Assembly (NCBI RefSeq): GCF_947258355.1 | Contig: NZ_CAMYIC010000040.1 | Coordinates: 1 to 64,000 of the forward strand | Length of the DNA stretch: 64,000 bases | Source of the DNA: an uncultured Allomuricauda sp. | GTDB taxonomy: Bacteria > Bacteroidota > Bacteroidia > Flavobacteriales > Flavobacteriaceae | Direction: 5' to 3' | Part shown: positions 1-8,047 of the stretch, in pieces | Numbering within the stretch: the stretch's first letter is position 1 | Layout: each line of letters starts with the position of its first letter | The notes under the pieces: model-generated | Databases searched by the model: none | What the model was told of the DNA's origin: nothing | The model's input: only the letters and a program-made list of their open reading frames with translations | Position numbers and translations under genes: made by a program

Positions 1-102
1 AAACGAAGAATCGGCATCTCAAAAGTATCAGGTACGGTAAAAGGTACTATATTTGCGGGCATAAAAATATTGGGTTGGATCTTTAAATACAGTTTAAAAT
101 AA
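1..102 (+). CDS. Glycosyltransferase, C-terminal end only (cut by left edge)
   Basis: An open frame enters from the left edge and ends at TAA 100-102, giving 33 residues that begin KRRIGISKVSGTVKG and end in a hydrophobic and basic tail. This resembles the C-terminus of Bacteroidetes family 2 glycosyltransferases, where a VSGT-x-KG motif precedes a short membrane-associated helix; that is recalled family knowledge, not a search. Its stop codon overlaps the next start by one base (TAATG), so the two genes are translationally coupled and probably work in the same glycan or glycolipid pathway. The catalytic part lies outside the window, so the call is tentative. Confidence 0.6.
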   Translation, partial: KRRIGISKVSGTVKGTIFAGIKILGWIFKYSLK

Positions 103-1586
103 TGGGACTTGCTATTGCTTACATCATAATTGCTATTTATAGTATCGCCTTAGTTTTGATATTCTTCTATAGCCTAGCGCAGTTGAATCTATTGATCAAT
201 TACCTTGGGTATAAAAGAAGAAACGAAGAAGCCCCAAAATTCAACCTTCTAGACCCCAAGGAAATTCCATTCGTTACCATTCAGCTTCCCATTTATAATG
301 AGGAATACGTAATGGAACGTTTGTTGGACAACATCGCCAAAATAGAATACCCAAAAAGTAAGTTGGAAATTCAGGTGTTGGATGACTCTACCGATGATTC
401 CGTGGTCGAAACTGCCCGTAGGGTACAAGAACTTCAAGAAACTGGATTGGACATACAACACATCCGCCGCGAAAATCGACAAGGCTTTAAAGCTGGCGCC
501 TTAAAAGAAGGCCTCGAAATCGCCAAAGGAGACTTCATCGCCATTTTTGATGCCGACTTTTTGCCAGAGGCCGATTGGCTCAAAAAAACTGTTCCCTATT
601 TTAAAGATGAAGAAATCGGTGTGGTCCAGACGCGCTGGGGACACATCAACAGAGATTATTCTACCCTAACACGTATCCAAGCCTTTGCATTGGATGCCCA
701 CTTTACCTTGGAGCAAGTAGGAAGAAACTCAAAAGGACACTTTATCAACTTTAACGGGACAGCAGGTATCTGGAGAAAACAATGCATTTTTGATGCAGGC
801 AACTGGGAAGGTGATACCCTAACCGAAGATTTGGATTTGAGCTACCGCGCCCAATTGAAAAACTGGAAGTTCAAGTATTTGGAGGATGTTGAAACACCCG
901 CAGAGCTTCCCGTAGTGATCAGTGCAGCCCGTTCACAACAGTTCCGTTGGAACAAAGGCGGTGCAGAAAATTTTAGAAAAACCGTATTAAGTGTTATTAC
1001 GGCCAAAAACATACCGTTCAAAACAAAATTCCACGGGGTAATGCACCTTTTGAACAGCTCTATGTTCCTATGTGTGTTCACCGTAGCCTTGTTGAGTATT
1101 CCAATGCTATACATTAAAAATACGTATGGTCATTTAGGTTGGGTATTCGAAGTCACAAGCTTTTTCATATTAAGTACAATTATCTTGTTCGTATGTTATT
1201 GGTTTACCTATAAGAGCATTCAGGGTAGTAGTTTTGACAATTTCGTGGACTACATCAAACTTTTCTTCACCTTTTTCTCGGTGGCATTGGGCTTTTCATT
1301 GCACAATACTGTGGCCGTTTTGGAAGGACATTTGGGTAAACGAAGTGAATTTGTGAGGACTCCAAAGTTCAACATCAACAGTATTAAAGATACCTGGAAG
1401 GGCAACAAATATTTGACCAATAAGTTGTCTCCCAACATGATTCTGGAGTTTGCCTTAATGATTTATTTTCTTTTTGGTATGTACAGTGCCATACCGTTGA
1501 ACGACTATGGATTGTTCCCTTTCCACTTGATGTTGTTCCTAGGTTTTGGATTTGTATTCTTTAAATCCTTAACTTCCAAGGCATAA
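102..1586 (+). CDS. Family 2 glycosyltransferase, processive cellulose-synthase-like, membrane bound
   Basis: This is a 494-residue inner-membrane glycosyltransferase. An N-terminal membrane helix (about 3-30) is followed by a cytosolic GT-A domain with the expected signatures: QLPIYNE at 61-67, DDST at 94-97, DAD at 150-152, TEDLD at 241-245 and QQFRW at 279-283. The last (QxxRW) is typical of processive or BcsA-like enzymes that transfer sugar from a nucleotide donor. Several membrane segments follow from about residue 318 to the end. The protein is much shorter than BcsA and has no PilZ domain, so it may make a glycolipid or a short glycan rather than cellulose. The start is fixed by the one-base TAATG overlap with the upstream glycosyltransferase. 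The next gene follows after 9 bases. Confidence 0.85.
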   Translation: MGLAIAYIIIAIYSIALVLIFFYSLAQLNLLINYLGYKRRNEEAPKFNLLDPKEIPFVTIQLPIYNEEYVMERLLDNIAKIEYPKSKLEIQVLDDSTDDSVVETARRVQELQETGLDIQHIRRENRQGFKAGALKEGLEIAKGDFIAIFDADFLPEADWLKKTVPYFKDEEIGVVQTRWGHINRDYSTLTRIQAFALDAHFTLEQVGRNSKGHFINFNGTAGIWRKQCIFDAGNWEGDTLTEDLDLSYRAQLKNWKFKYLEDVETPAELPVVISAARSQQFRWNKGGAENFRKTVLSVITAKNIPFKTKFHGVMHLLNSSMFLCVFTVALLSIPMLYIKNTYGHLGWVFEVTSFFILSTIILFVCYWFTYKSIQGSSFDNFVDYIKLFFTFFSVALGFSLHNTVAVLEGHLGKRSEFVRTPKFNINSIKDTWKGNKYLTNKLSPNMILEFALMIYFLFGMYSAIPLNDYGLFPFHLMLFLGFGFVFFKSLTSKA

Positions 1587-1595
1587 ACCACCACC

Positions 1596-2948
1596 ATGCA
1601 ATCTTACTGGCGACTGCACAGATACCCGATACTATTTGCTGTCGCCTGTATTTTATTCTACTGGAGCTTCGCTTATAACTTGGTCCGCACCGATTTTCTG
1701 AAGTTGTTCATGCTCTTTGGGGCATTATTTTACCTTACTTTCAAAATTATCCAGTTCGAAAAATGGAACTTTAAGTTCCTTTTGGTAATTGGAATATTAT
1801 TTCGGTTGGTGTTTTTGATTGCAGAACCCAATCTTTCACAAGATTTTTACCGATTCATTTGGGATGGTGAACTCATTAAAAATGGGATAAATCCTTATTT
1901 GTACACCCCGGACCAGATTATGGAACAGGGTATGGTATCATTTCCAAGCATAAAGGAATTGCATGATGGAATGACCGACCTCAATGCCCGGCATTACAGC
2001 AACTACCCACCCGTTAATCAAATTCTTTTCGCACTCGCTTCCATTTTAGGTGGAGGAAGTGTACTGGGTTCCACTATCGCCATGCGACTTATTGTAATCC
2101 TCGCTGATCTGGGCGTTCTTTATTTCGGCAGAAAGCTGCTTCAAAATTTGAACAAGGCCAATCATTTGGCCTTTTGGTATTTTTTGAATCCACTGGTCAT
2201 CATCGAACTCACAGGGAACCTACATTTTGAAGGCGTAATGCTCTTTTTCTTCATTTGGGCTTTATATCTCATATCAAAAAACAAGTGGATGTGGGCAACT
2301 CCCATTTATTCCGTTTCCATCATGGTAAAATTGATGCCTTTGATGTTCCTGCCTCTTTTTTTTAAATACTTCGGACTTAAAAAGAGCGTTGTTTTTTACA
2401 CATTGGTAATTTTAGGTTGCGCTGCACTACTGCTCCCGTTTTATTCCCCAGTTTTCATCGATAATTATTCGGATACCGTTGGGCTGTGGTTCTCCAATTT
2501 TGAGTTCAATGCCAGCATGTACAATGTGGTAAAAAAGATTGCTGTAACCTATTATGAAGCCAAGCCCTGGGAATTAATCGATTCCTATGGCTCTTTGATT
2601 CAAAAAGTGGTCGTAATTATCGTTTTGCTCCTAGCTTTCCTTCGGAAAAACCAAAAACTGGAAAGTGTCATTACCTCAATGGTGTTCGCTTTGGCGTGCT
2701 ATTATTTTCTTTCCAGCACTGTACATCCGTGGTACGTGGTATTCCTATTGGGCTTTGCTATCTTCACGGATTACAGGTTCCCGTTGGTCTGGTCCTGCAC
2801 TATTATCCTGACTTACTACACTTACTCAAATCCTGACTACAAAGAGAATTTATGGTTACTGGCCATTGAATACATTCTGGTAATCGGCTTCTTTATTTAT
2901 GAAATGATAGGTAGCAGGCCAAAAAAGTTATATTTCCCTAAAAAATAA
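1596..2948 (+). CDS. Polytopic mannosyltransferase-like membrane protein (GT-C type)
   Basis: This 450-residue protein has roughly ten or more hydrophobic segments and looks like a GT-C glycosyltransferase, which uses lipid-linked sugars on the outer face of the inner membrane. A conserved loop after the second or third helix reads SQDFYRFIWDGEL and continues into NPY. An acidic residue in the first periplasmic loop is the usual catalytic site of such enzymes. It follows the family 2 glycosyltransferase by 9 bases, so both probably belong to one glycan operon. The substrate cannot be read from sequence; mannosyltransferase is the common annotation of close relatives from memory. Nothing suggests truncation. 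Confidence 0.7.
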   Translation: MQSYWRLHRYPILFAVACILFYWSFAYNLVRTDFLKLFMLFGALFYLTFKIIQFEKWNFKFLLVIGILFRLVFLIAEPNLSQDFYRFIWDGELIKNGINPYLYTPDQIMEQGMVSFPSIKELHDGMTDLNARHYSNYPPVNQILFALASILGGGSVLGSTIAMRLIVILADLGVLYFGRKLLQNLNKANHLAFWYFLNPLVIIELTGNLHFEGVMLFFFIWALYLISKNKWMWATPIYSVSIMVKLMPLMFLPLFFKYFGLKKSVVFYTLVILGCAALLLPFYSPVFIDNYSDTVGLWFSNFEFNASMYNVVKKIAVTYYEAKPWELIDSYGSLIQKVVVIIVLLLAFLRKNQKLESVITSMVFALACYYFLSSTVHPWYVVFLLGFAIFTDYRFPLVWSCTIILTYYTYSNPDYKENLWLLAIEYILVIGFFIYEMIGSRPKKLYFPKK

Positions 2949-2950
2949 TC

Positions 2951-2969
2951 CCAATTATAGGCCAATTGG
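2951..2969 (+). terminator. Possible weak terminator or palindrome after the glycosyltransferase genes
   Basis: CCAATT at 2951-2956 and AATTGG at 2964-2969 form a 6-bp stem with a 7-base loop directly after the stop of the mannosyltransferase-like gene. It is followed by AATTAATTTG and not a clean T tract, so termination would be weak. It marks the border between the glycosyltransferase genes and the arginine leader. Confidence 0.3.
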
Positions 2970-2994
2970 AATTAATTTGTACATTAGCTTCAGA

Positions 2995-3078
2995 ATGAAA
3001 GGACAACTGTACATATTATCTACTTTGAGCATCACTGCTCCCATCAGTCCGTTTACTCCCCGCCGTCGTCGCCCGTAA
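2995..3078 (+). CDS. Putative arginine leader peptide (27 aa, four consecutive Arg codons)
   Basis: A short ORF opens with ATG at 2995 and ends at TAA 3076-3078. The peptide begins MKGQLYILSTLS and ends FTPRRRRP. The four Arg codons CGC CGT CGT CGC (3061-3072) sit one codon before the stop. The ORF lies 91 bases upstream of the first gene of a ten-gene arginine biosynthesis operon. A run of codons for the pathway end product near the stop of a short upstream ORF is the hallmark of ribosome-mediated attenuation leaders such as his, trp and thr. The sequence and position are seen directly; the regulatory role is inferred. A mere chance ORF is unlikely given the position, but translation has not been shown. 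Confidence 0.7.
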   Translation: MKGQLYILSTLSITAPISPFTPRRRRP

Positions 3079-3169
3079 GGGTGCAACATAACTATTGGAA
3101 ATAGGTGAGTCCATTTCCGCGAAACTACCAAATACATTTTTCAATTTTTTTACAGAATAATCGCTTGCA
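3079..3169 (+). promoter_or_regulatory. Leader RNA between Arg peptide and first arg gene, with alternative hairpins
   Basis: The 91 bases after the leader stop hold competing stems. CTATT/AATAG lies at 3092-3104. GGAAAT/ATTTCC lies at 3097-3118 with an inner GG/CC. GGT-G-AGT (3104-3110) can pair with ACTACC (3124-3129). A T-rich stretch with T5 and T7 runs lies at 3137-3151. The segment GGTGAGT can also pair, with one mismatch, with ACTCCCC at 3055-3061 inside the leader ORF, so a ribosome on the Arg codons could change which stem forms. This fits an attenuator, but no hairpin is directly joined to the T tract, so termination versus control of translation is open. Confidence 0.45.
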
Positions 3170-3784
3170 ATGGAAATTATTGTTGCTAACGAATCACATT
3201 TTAAATACGCACAGATCATAAGTGATACCATCACCGAATCAGCCAAAGTTCGAGGTACTGGTATTGCCATGCGGACCCCGGAATACATCATCAAACGACT
3301 TCAAAACGGAAATGCAGTCATTGCATTGGATGGTGATAAGTTTGCCGGTTTCTGCTATATAGAAGTTTGGGGAAACAAGGACTTTGTGGCCAACTCTGGT
3401 TTGATCGTGCATCCCGATTACAGAAATCAAGGACTCGCCAAGAAAATCAAAAAAGCGGTTTTTGATCTATCCAGAAAAAAATTCCCCGATGCCAAGATTT
3501 TTGGTATCACTACAGGCCTTGCCGTAATGAAAATGAACTACGAGCTGGGCTACAAACCTGTTACCTTTTCCGAACTTACGGATGATCCTGAATTCTGGAA
3601 AGGCTGTCAGACCTGTAAGAACTTTGATATTCTAACACGTACCGACAGAAAAATGTGTCTCTGTACAGGGATGCTGCATGATCCGAAGGCACAAAAACAG
3701 GAACCTGAGAAAGTAAACAAAAAAGCCTTTAAAAGGCTGAAAAGCATAAAAGAAAACCTTTTTCTAAAAAAGAAAGACAAATAA
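3170..3784 (+). CDS. GNAT-family acyltransferase, candidate N-acylglutamate synthase of the arg operon
   Basis: This 204-residue protein has a GNAT fold covering about residues 1-140. The acyl-CoA binding region is visible as GLIVHPDYRNQGLAKKI, with the Q/RxxGxA pattern. A C-terminal extension carries four cysteines, C146-x2-C149 and C163-x-C165, which could bind a metal, then a lysine-rich tail. As first gene after an arginine leader, and with no other argA or argJ in the operon, it is the natural candidate for the first step, acylation of glutamate with acetyl- or succinyl-CoA. That role is inferred from context; GNAT enzymes are chemically diverse. The ATG at 3170 is supported by position and the typical N-terminal GNAT start. 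Confidence 0.75.
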   Translation: MEIIVANESHFKYAQIISDTITESAKVRGTGIAMRTPEYIIKRLQNGNAVIALDGDKFAGFCYIEVWGNKDFVANSGLIVHPDYRNQGLAKKIKKAVFDLSRKKFPDAKIFGITTGLAVMKMNYELGYKPVTFSELTDDPEFWKGCQTCKNFDILTRTDRKMCLCTGMLHDPKAQKQEPEKVNKKAFKRLKSIKENLFLKKKDK

Positions 3785-3788
3785 ATGA

Positions 3789-3843
3789 TCAGTTCGAGTG
3801 CAAACGGAAATAAATACATTTCGACTGCGCTCGATGTGACAAC
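3789..3843. repeat. Dispersed inverted-repeat element, copy 1 (GNAT-argG spacer)
   Basis: The right arm TTTCGACTGCGCTCGATGTG (from 3819) matches the element at 6088-6115. A degenerate left arm CAGTTCGAGTGCAAACGGA starts at 3790. The spacer between the GNAT gene and argG is 75 bases and is mostly made of this element. The common core is TCGACTGCGCTCGA or its complement. Confidence 0.7.
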
Positions 3844-3859
3844 ATAAAGAATCAAAAAA

Positions 3860-5047
3860 ATGGAAAAATTAGTTATAGCCTATAGTGGCGGATTGGATAC
3901 CTCGTACTGTGCCAAATACCTATCGAAAGAGGAAGGTTTTGAAGTGCACGCAGTAAGTGTGAACACCGGAGGGTTCAGCAAAGCTGAAATTGAGGAAATC
4001 GAAGAAAAGGCCCTAGCCTTGGGAGCGACCACCTACACCTCTATCGATGCTGTGGCCACATTTTATGACAAAGTGGTCAAATACCTCATCTTCGGAAATG
4101 TACTGAGAAACAACACCTACCCCCTTTCGGTAAGTGCCGAAAGAATTGTTCAGGCCATCGAAATTGTGAACCACGCTAAAAAAATCGGAGCTAAGTATAT
4201 AGCCCATGGAAGTACAGGAGCAGGCAATGACCAAGTTCGATTTGATATGATCTTCCAAATCTTGGCACCGGGAATCAAGATCATCACACCCATCAGGGAT
4301 AAAAAATTGGCCAGGGAAGAAGAAATTGAATATCTACAAAAAAATGGGATTGATTACTCTTGGGAAAAAGCTAAATATTCCATCAATAGAGGTTTATGGG
4401 GAACATCCGTAGGCGGTGATGAGACTTTGACCTCTCACCTATCCTTACCAGAGAGCGCCTACCCCAGTCAATTGGAAAAAGAATTGCCAAAAGAACTAAA
4501 ACTGACCTTTAAAAATGGTGAATTAGTGGCACTGGACGGAGAGCAGGACACGTCCGTGGCCAACATCGAGAAATTATCTGCCATTGCATCCAAATATGCC
4601 ATTGGTAGGGACATTCACGTGGGCGACACCATTATCGGAATCAAAGGAAGGGTCGGTTTTGAAGCCGCGGCCCCATTGATAATAATAAAAGCGCACCATT
4701 TGTTGGAAAAACACACATTGAGCAAATGGCAGCAATATCAAAAAGAGCAAATGGGCAACTTTTACGGTATGCTATTGCACGAAGGAAACTATCTGGACGA
4801 GGTAATGCGAAACATTGAAGCCTTTTTGACCGATACCCAGAAACATGTTTCAGGCGATGTGTTTGTCACTTTGCATCCGTACAGATTCGACCTGAACGGC
4901 ATCACTTCGCCACACGATTTGATGAATGCTTCCTTTGGAAGTTACGGGGAAATGAACAAAGGTTGGACTGCTGATGATGCCAAGGGCTTCATCAAAATTT
5001 TGTCCAACTCAGGTAAAATAGCCAACTACGTAAACCAAGATTTATGA
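3860..5047 (+). CDS. argG: Argininosuccinate synthase
   Basis: This 395-residue cytosolic enzyme joins citrulline and aspartate using ATP, forming argininosuccinate, AMP and pyrophosphate. The N-terminal N-type ATP pyrophosphatase loop SGGLDTS is at residues 9-15. Further conserved stretches include HGSTGAGNDQVRFD and KYSINRGLWGTSVGGDE. Length is normal for the family. The stop overlaps the argC start by four bases (ATGA), which shows translational coupling. The start ATG at 3860 directly precedes the conserved LVIAYSGGLDTS block. Confidence 0.95.
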   Translation: MEKLVIAYSGGLDTSYCAKYLSKEEGFEVHAVSVNTGGFSKAEIEEIEEKALALGATTYTSIDAVATFYDKVVKYLIFGNVLRNNTYPLSVSAERIVQAIEIVNHAKKIGAKYIAHGSTGAGNDQVRFDMIFQILAPGIKIITPIRDKKLAREEEIEYLQKNGIDYSWEKAKYSINRGLWGTSVGGDETLTSHLSLPESAYPSQLEKELPKELKLTFKNGELVALDGEQDTSVANIEKLSAIASKYAIGRDIHVGDTIIGIKGRVGFEAAAPLIIIKAHHLLEKHTLSKWQQYQKEQMGNFYGMLLHEGNYLDEVMRNIEAFLTDTQKHVSGDVFVTLHPYRFDLNGITSPHDLMNASFGSYGEMNKGWTADDAKGFIKILSNSGKIANYVNQDL

Positions 5048-6018
5048 TCAAGGTAGGAATCATAGGAGGTTCGGGGTACACGGGTGGAGAGCTTATCAGG
5101 CTGCTGCTCAATCATCCCGAAACAGATATTGACTTTGTGTTCAGCACCACACGAGCGGGTAAGCCGATTAATTCTGCCCATCAAGATTTACTGGGGCAAA
5201 CGGAATTGAAGTTTTCTGGAGAAATAAATCCAGAGGTTGATGCGGTTTTTCTTTGTTTGGGACACGGTAATTCGACCTCATTTTTGAACGAGAACAAATT
5301 TTCGGCGTCGACAAAAATCATCGACCTAAGCAACGATTTCAGGTTACAAGCAGATTCCGTGTTTAACGGTCAACGATTCATTTATGGACTTCCTGAATTG
5401 AACAAATCTGCCATTCAATCTGCGGAGGCCATTGCCAATCCCGGTTGTTTTGCAACTGCCATTCAATTGGCATTGTTGCCATTGGCAAAAGCAGGTTTGT
5501 TGGCTGAGGATGTCCATATCAACGCTGTTACAGGAAGTACCGGTGCTGGTGTCGGTTTGTCCGCTACCTCACATTTTAGCTGGAGAAATAACAATGTATC
5601 GTGGTACAAGCCATTTACACACCAGCATTTGGGAGAAATCGGTGAAAGCTTGAATTCCTTCGGAAAGTCTGTGGGAAAATTGATGTTCTTGCCCAATCGT
5701 GGCAACTTTACCCGAGGAATCCTGGCTACTGCTTACACCAACTACAAGGGTAGCTTGGAAGAAGCAAATGAACTTTACAAGAATTTTTATAAAGATGCTG
5801 CCTTTACCCATATGTCGGATGAAGCTTTGCATCTAAAACAAGTAGTCAATACCAATCAATGCCATATCCACTTGCATAAGCACGATGACTTACTTTTAGT
5901 GACTTCGGCCATTGATAATTTATTGAAAGGTGCATCGGGACAAGCAGTACAAAACATGAATTTGATGTTCGGTATCCCTGAAACCGAAGGTCTTTTGTTA
6001 AAAGCAGGCGTATTTTAA
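5044..6018 (+). CDS. argC: N-acetyl- (or N-succinyl-)gamma-glutamyl-phosphate reductase
   Basis: This 324-residue protein performs the NADPH-dependent reduction of N-acylglutamyl phosphate to the semialdehyde. The Rossmann motif GGSGYTGGELIRLL is at the N-terminus. The catalytic cysteine lies in NPGCFATA (C135). FLPNRGNFTRGIL matches the conserved C-terminal substrate region. Length fits the family. It overlaps argG by four bases. The acyl group, acetyl or succinyl, cannot be told from this gene; Bacteroidetes with the ArgF' enzyme may use succinylated intermediates. Confidence 0.94.
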   Translation: MIKVGIIGGSGYTGGELIRLLLNHPETDIDFVFSTTRAGKPINSAHQDLLGQTELKFSGEINPEVDAVFLCLGHGNSTSFLNENKFSASTKIIDLSNDFRLQADSVFNGQRFIYGLPELNKSAIQSAEAIANPGCFATAIQLALLPLAKAGLLAEDVHINAVTGSTGAGVGLSATSHFSWRNNNVSWYKPFTHQHLGEIGESLNSFGKSVGKLMFLPNRGNFTRGILATAYTNYKGSLEEANELYKNFYKDAAFTHMSDEALHLKQVVNTNQCHIHLHKHDDLLLVTSAIDNLLKGASGQAVQNMNLMFGIPETEGLLLKAGVF

Positions 6019-6035
6019 AAGAATATCAGGTCAAG

Positions 6036-6115
6036 CTGTCACATCGAGCGCAGTCGAGATGGGAGAGCACAGGTAAAACTTTTAAACATCTCTCGACTGC
6101 GCTCGAGATGACAAT
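6036..6115. repeat. Dispersed inverted-repeat element, copy 2 (argC-proC spacer), full pair
   Basis: Two arms face each other: CTGTCACATCGAGCGCAGTC at 6036-6055, continuing GAGATGG to 6062, and TCTCTCGACTGCGCTCGAGA at 6089-6108, continuing TGAC to 6112. The arms can pair over about 20 bases with a loop of roughly 26-30 bases. This is the most complete copy in the window and fills most of the 107-base gap. It looks like a paired REP or BIME-type element. It may act as a processing or partial termination site inside the operon. Confidence 0.8.
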
Positions 6116-6125
6116 TAAATAAGAA

Positions 6126-6920
6126 ATGAAAATAGCCATCATAGGAGCAGGAAACTTGGGATTGGCCATTGCCAAAGGCATTTTGCACAGCAATGGAGCC
6201 ACTACCATGTACCTAACCAAAAGAAACACCAAATCCATTCAGGAGTTTGAGAAATATGGAAATGTAACCGTTACTTCCGACAATCAGGAAGCGGTCAAAA
6301 ATTCGGATATCCTGATTTTTGCGTTACAGCCAGGTCATTTTGCGTCCATATTACAGGAGACCAAAGACCTATTGACCGAGAAACATGTGGTCATCAGTAC
6401 CATTACGGGTTTCCGCATTCCTAAAATCGAGGAAATTATCGGGTCGGACAAATTCATCATCCGAAGTATGCCGAACACGGCGATTTCCGTTGGTAAATCC
6501 ATGACCTGTATTTGCAGCAATGAACTTGGTAAAAAACGTGTGGATTTGGCCAAAGCGATTTTCAACAGAATGGGCCATACCATGGAAATTCCAGAGGACC
6601 AAATGCAGGCAGCTACGGTGATTTGTGCCAGTGGAATTGCGTTTTGGATGCGTTTAATACGTGCCACGACCCAAGGAGCCATTCAATTGGGGTTTGATGC
6701 CAAAGAGGCCCAAGAACTGGCCATGCATACGTGCAACGGAGCCGCGAGTCTTTTGATTGAATCGGGAAGCCATCCCGAAGAGGAAATTGACCGTGTGACC
6801 ACACCAAAAGGATGCACCATTGAAGGTTTAAATGAAATGGAGCACCAAGGCTTGAGTTCATCATTGATCAGGGGAATTGTATCCTCGTTTGAAAAAATCA
6901 GTCAAATCAGAAAGGGATAA
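6126..6920 (+). CDS. proC: Pyrroline-5-carboxylate reductase
   Basis: This 264-residue enzyme reduces P5C to proline with NAD(P)H. The Rossmann start reads AIIGAGNLGLAIAKGIL. The conserved domain includes FIIRSMPNTAISVGKS and the C-terminal dimerisation signature VTTPKGCTIEGLNEME. The length is typical. It lies inside the arginine operon, two bases before argD, so proline synthesis or arginine/ornithine-proline balance would be co-regulated with arginine. The start follows directly after the repeat element. Confidence 0.93.
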   Translation: MKIAIIGAGNLGLAIAKGILHSNGATTMYLTKRNTKSIQEFEKYGNVTVTSDNQEAVKNSDILIFALQPGHFASILQETKDLLTEKHVVISTITGFRIPKIEEIIGSDKFIIRSMPNTAISVGKSMTCICSNELGKKRVDLAKAIFNRMGHTMEIPEDQMQAATVICASGIAFWMRLIRATTQGAIQLGFDAKEAQELAMHTCNGAASLLIESGSHPEEEIDRVTTPKGCTIEGLNEMEHQGLSSSLIRGIVSSFEKISQIRKG

Positions 6921-6922
6921 AA

Positions 6923-8047
6923 ATGAAATTATTCGAGGTATACCCACTATATGATGTCACTCCGGTAAAGGCTAAGGGCATAGAGGTTTGGGATGACAAA
7001 GGGGAAAAATATTTGGATTTTTATGGAGGCCATGCCGTAATTTCCATTGGCCATACCCATCCTCATTATGTAAAGCGCATCAAGGAACAATTGGATGACA
7101 TGGCGTTTTATAGCAATTCAGTTCAAAATCCACTTCAGCAGCAATTGGCCCAAAAACTGGGAGAGCTATCCGGCTGTGAAGATTATGACCTTTTTATGTG
7201 CAACTCAGGGGCGGAAGCTAATGAGAATGCTTTGAAAATGGCCTCCTTTCATACAGGAAAGTCCAAAGTGATTGCCTTTACCAATAGCTTTCACGGAAGA
7301 ACCTCAGCTGCGGTGGCCGCTACGGACAATCCGAGCATCAACGCACCCATCAATAAGCAGCAAGAAGTCACTTTCTTGCCATTGAACGATTTTGATGCCT
7401 TTGAAAAAGCTATTGAAAGTGATGCGCATTGTGCCGTAATTATAGAAGCCCTTCAAGGTGTTGGAGGATTGGATGAACCAACGACCGAGTTCTTTCAATT
7501 CATCGCCAACAAATGCAAAGAACACCATATTGTGCTTATTGCCGACGAAGTGCAGTCGGGCTACGGACGAAGTGGTAAATTTTTTGCTTTTCAGCACCAT
7601 GGTATCGAACCTGACATTATTTCAATTGCGAAAGGAATGGGTAACGGTTTCCCTGTAGGCGGCATACTTATCCATGAAAAATTTAAACCATCATACGGAC
7701 TTTTAGGTACTACCTTTGGTGGCAACCATTTGGCTTGTGCTGCCAGCTTAGCTGTCTTGGAGGTTTTGGATAATGAAAACTTGATGGAGAACGCTGCTGA
7801 GCTCGGTGCATATTTTAAGGAAAAAGCTGCGGAAATACCACAAATCAAAAAAGTGAAAGGTAAAGGATTGATGATTGGACTGGAATTCGATTTTGAGGTG
7901 GCCGACCTCCGTAAAAAAATGATCATGGAACAGCACATGTTCACAGGAAGTGCAAAAAACAAGAAGTTGTTGCGATTTCTGCCTGCCTTGAACATCACAA
8001 AAGAAGATATAGACCTATTTTTTGAAGCGCTGAAAAAAGCATTATAA
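6923..8047 (+). CDS. argD: N-acetyl- (succinyl-)ornithine aminotransferase
   Basis: This 374-residue PLP enzyme of the class III aminotransferases transfers an amino group from glutamate to N-acylglutamate semialdehyde. Visible landmarks are the phosphate-binding NSGAEANENALKMA, the cofactor Asp in LIADEVQSGYGRSGKF and the Schiff-base Lys in SIAKGMGNGFPVGG. Length is slightly short but within the family. It is two bases after proC and its stop directly abuts the next ATG (8048). Within an arginine operon the ArgD role is favoured over general ornithine or GABA transaminases. Confidence 0.92.
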   Translation: MKLFEVYPLYDVTPVKAKGIEVWDDKGEKYLDFYGGHAVISIGHTHPHYVKRIKEQLDDMAFYSNSVQNPLQQQLAQKLGELSGCEDYDLFMCNSGAEANENALKMASFHTGKSKVIAFTNSFHGRTSAAVAATDNPSINAPINKQQEVTFLPLNDFDAFEKAIESDAHCAVIIEALQGVGGLDEPTTEFFQFIANKCKEHHIVLIADEVQSGYGRSGKFFAFQHHGIEPDIISIAKGMGNGFPVGGILIHEKFKPSYGLLGTTFGGNHLACAASLAVLEVLDNENLMENAAELGAYFKEKAAEIPQIKKVKGKGLMIGLEFDFEVADLRKKMIMEQHMFTGSAKNKKLLRFLPALNITKEDIDLFFEALKKAL

